Assembly (NCBI GenBank): GCA_024803745.1
Contig: JANJXV010000010.1
Coordinates: 31,207,525-31,271,524 of the forward strand
Reading direction: 5' to 3'
DNA: 64,000 nucleotides
Source: Megascapheus bottae
Taxonomy: Eukaryota > Chordata > Mammalia > Rodentia > Geomyidae
The translations under genes were made by a program, and so were the position numbers. The notes below the pieces were generated by a model, which did no database searches, had not been told where the DNA came from, and worked only from the letters and a program-made list of their open reading frames with translations. Below, in pieces: positions 62,722-64,000 of the stretch (positions are counted from its first letter, which is position 1; every line of letters starts with the position of its first letter).

Positions 62722-62840
62722 ATTTTTTTTTTTTTTTTGGATAGAGTCTTGTTATGTGATTCATTTTGGCCTTGAACTTGTAATCTTTTTTCCCCTTGTA
62801 AGTGCTAGGATTATAGGTATGCACCATCATGCCTAGCAAT
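62722..62840 (-). repeat. B1-like SINE
   Basis: Antisense: T-run, agagtcttgttatgtgattc, ttataggtatgcacc. Confidence 0.65.
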
Positions 62841-62881
62841 CATTATCTTTTCATATGTATATATATTATATTATATTATAT

Positions 62882-63032
62882 TTTGCCAGTCCTGGGCCTT
62901 GAACTCGGCCTGAGCACTGTCCTTGGACTTTCTCAAGGCTAGAGCTCTTATCATGTGGAACTAAGGAATCGAACCTGGGTCTTCATGCATGCTAGGCAAG
63001 CACTCTGCCACTAGGCTAACCTCCTGGTCCCC
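62882..63032 (-). repeat. Family A SINE with deletion
   Basis: The middle of the dimer is deleted between gagctctta and tcatgtggaac; a ttatattatatt run precedes it, and caatcattatctttt flanks both sides. Confidence 0.85.
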
Positions 63033-63099
63033 AATCATTATCTTTTAAAATGTTTTTCCCTCTAATTTTATTATGTTTTGTTTCAGTGCTGTAGAAACT

Positions 63100-63175
63100 T
63101 TCACAGGTGATGTAACTCACTAGTAGTATAAACTTAACTTGGGTAAGGCTCTGGGCTTGATACCAAGTGCAGCCA
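63100..63175 (+). repeat. ID-like fossil
   Basis: gatgtaactcactagtag and gataccaagtgcagcc then an A-run. Confidence 0.4.
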
Positions 63176-63724
63176 AAAAAACCCAAACCTTTCACTTATC
63201 AATGAATAAGTATAATGTTATCATGAGAGTACACTTTTTTGTTTCTGTTCTAGTAGTTAGGATAGTAAGAGAAGGTTTGACATTTAAACAGAAGTCTGAA
63301 TGAGGTGAGTGAACTAACAATACCCAGGAAAAGAGAAAAGTAGGTGAAAAACCCTGAGAGTGCAATGAATGTGAGTAACTGGTATAAAGACAGTGGAGTG
63401 TGTATTTTCAGGGCAGAAAAGATGTAAGCTGATTTTTTTTCTTTGAACATTATTTGCTATCTTAAAATACAGACTGGAGAGAAAAGTGGTGAAAGGCGGC
63501 AAAAATATAAGGTGAGAGATGAGTCAATAGACTGCTGGAAGTGGCTAGTTCAAGTGAGAAAAGTAATGGCAGGAGAATGTGGTATTTTGAAGGTAGAACT
63601 TAAAACTATTTACTGATGAGTGTATGTAGAGTGTATGTGACTTGAATATCAGGGGAAATGCTATAAATACAATAAGCAAGAGATTTGAAGCTACATCTGA
63701 TTTAAATCCCATGTTCAGTACCTA

Positions 63725-63752
63725 TGTACTTACCTACCTACCTACCTGCCTA
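63725..63752 (+). repeat. (TACC)n microsatellite
   Basis: Short run of tacc/acct tetramers. Confidence 0.85.
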
Positions 63753-64000
63753 TCAACCATTCAGCCAACCAACTAACGAGGTATGTGCCCTTCTAATAGT
63801 TCCTTTCTGGCCCATTGTTTGCTTTCTTTTAAATATATCATGGATTGGGTTTGGCAGTCATTTGGACTATGCTTATAAAGGCGGCCATTAGCTAGCTCTC
63901 TTAGACCACTATATGATCTGTGTTAATGTTTTCCTTCTCCTTTGGCCTTTTAGGTGAAATAAATCCTAAGCATCATTGTTATTCAGTATTTTTGTGTTGT

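Noticed and set aside
63954..64000. PTEN exon 9
   Set aside because: After the AG the frame reads Val-Lys-stop, not the expected C-terminal region, so exon 9 must lie further downstream.

Overview
The window is mammalian nuclear DNA: AT-rich, full of SINE and L1 retrotransposon copies, and carrying the middle of one protein-coding gene on the + strand. The gene is PTEN, the PIP3 3-phosphatase and tumour suppressor. Seven consecutive coding exons are present: 2, 3, 4, 5, 6, 7 and 8, covering c.80-c.1026, the end of codon 27 through codon 342 of the usual 403. Their lengths (85, 45, 44, 239, 142, 167 and 225 nt) are exactly the classical PTEN exon lengths. Every junction is GT-AG, phase is kept throughout, and no stop or frameshift is seen. 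The translation matches the mammalian protein as I recall it. This is therefore the functional intron-containing locus and not a processed pseudogene. Exon 1 and the promoter lie upstream of base 1. Exon 9 and the 3' UTR lie beyond base 64000.

Layout: 1-19808 is the 3' part of intron 1; exon 2 at 19809-19893; intron 2 (11.5 kb); exon 3 at 31368-31412; intron 3 (6.3 kb); exon 4 at 37716-37759; intron 4 (3.1 kb); exon 5 with the catalytic P-loop at 40896-41134; intron 5 (10.8 kb); exon 6 at 51900-52041; intron 6 (5.3 kb); exon 7 at 57304-57470; intron 7 (2.4 kb); exon 8 at 59859-60083; then intron 8 to the window end.

The introns are dominated by two rodent-type SINE families. Family A is a dimer of two tRNA/ID-like units, about 190 bp, with clean Pol III A and B boxes in its first unit. 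Family B is a composite whose 5' part looks 7SL/B1-derived and whose 3' part is an ID-like unit, about 230 bp. These forms, with an L1 3' UTR type that recurs about ten times, suggest a castorimorph rodent, most likely Geomyoidea (kangaroo rats, pocket mice, pocket gophers). That assignment rests on remembered repeat types and is moderate confidence. Older layers (MIR, hAT/Charlie-type MER elements, old L1) are also visible.

The most informative non-coding structures are retrotransposition records with target-site duplications (TSDs): an L1 insertion with an apparent 3' transduction (6260-6648), a probable L1-SINE template-switch chimera (38301-38975), an L1 with a 5' inversion (about 50968-51722), a roughly 53-bp poly(A)-tailed insertion of unknown source (29258-29310), and many young SINEs flanked by 9-18 bp duplications. 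A 149-bp AT-rich inverted repeat sits in intron 6. I found no undescribed gene system. Most other open reading frames are antisense or sense translations of the SINEs.
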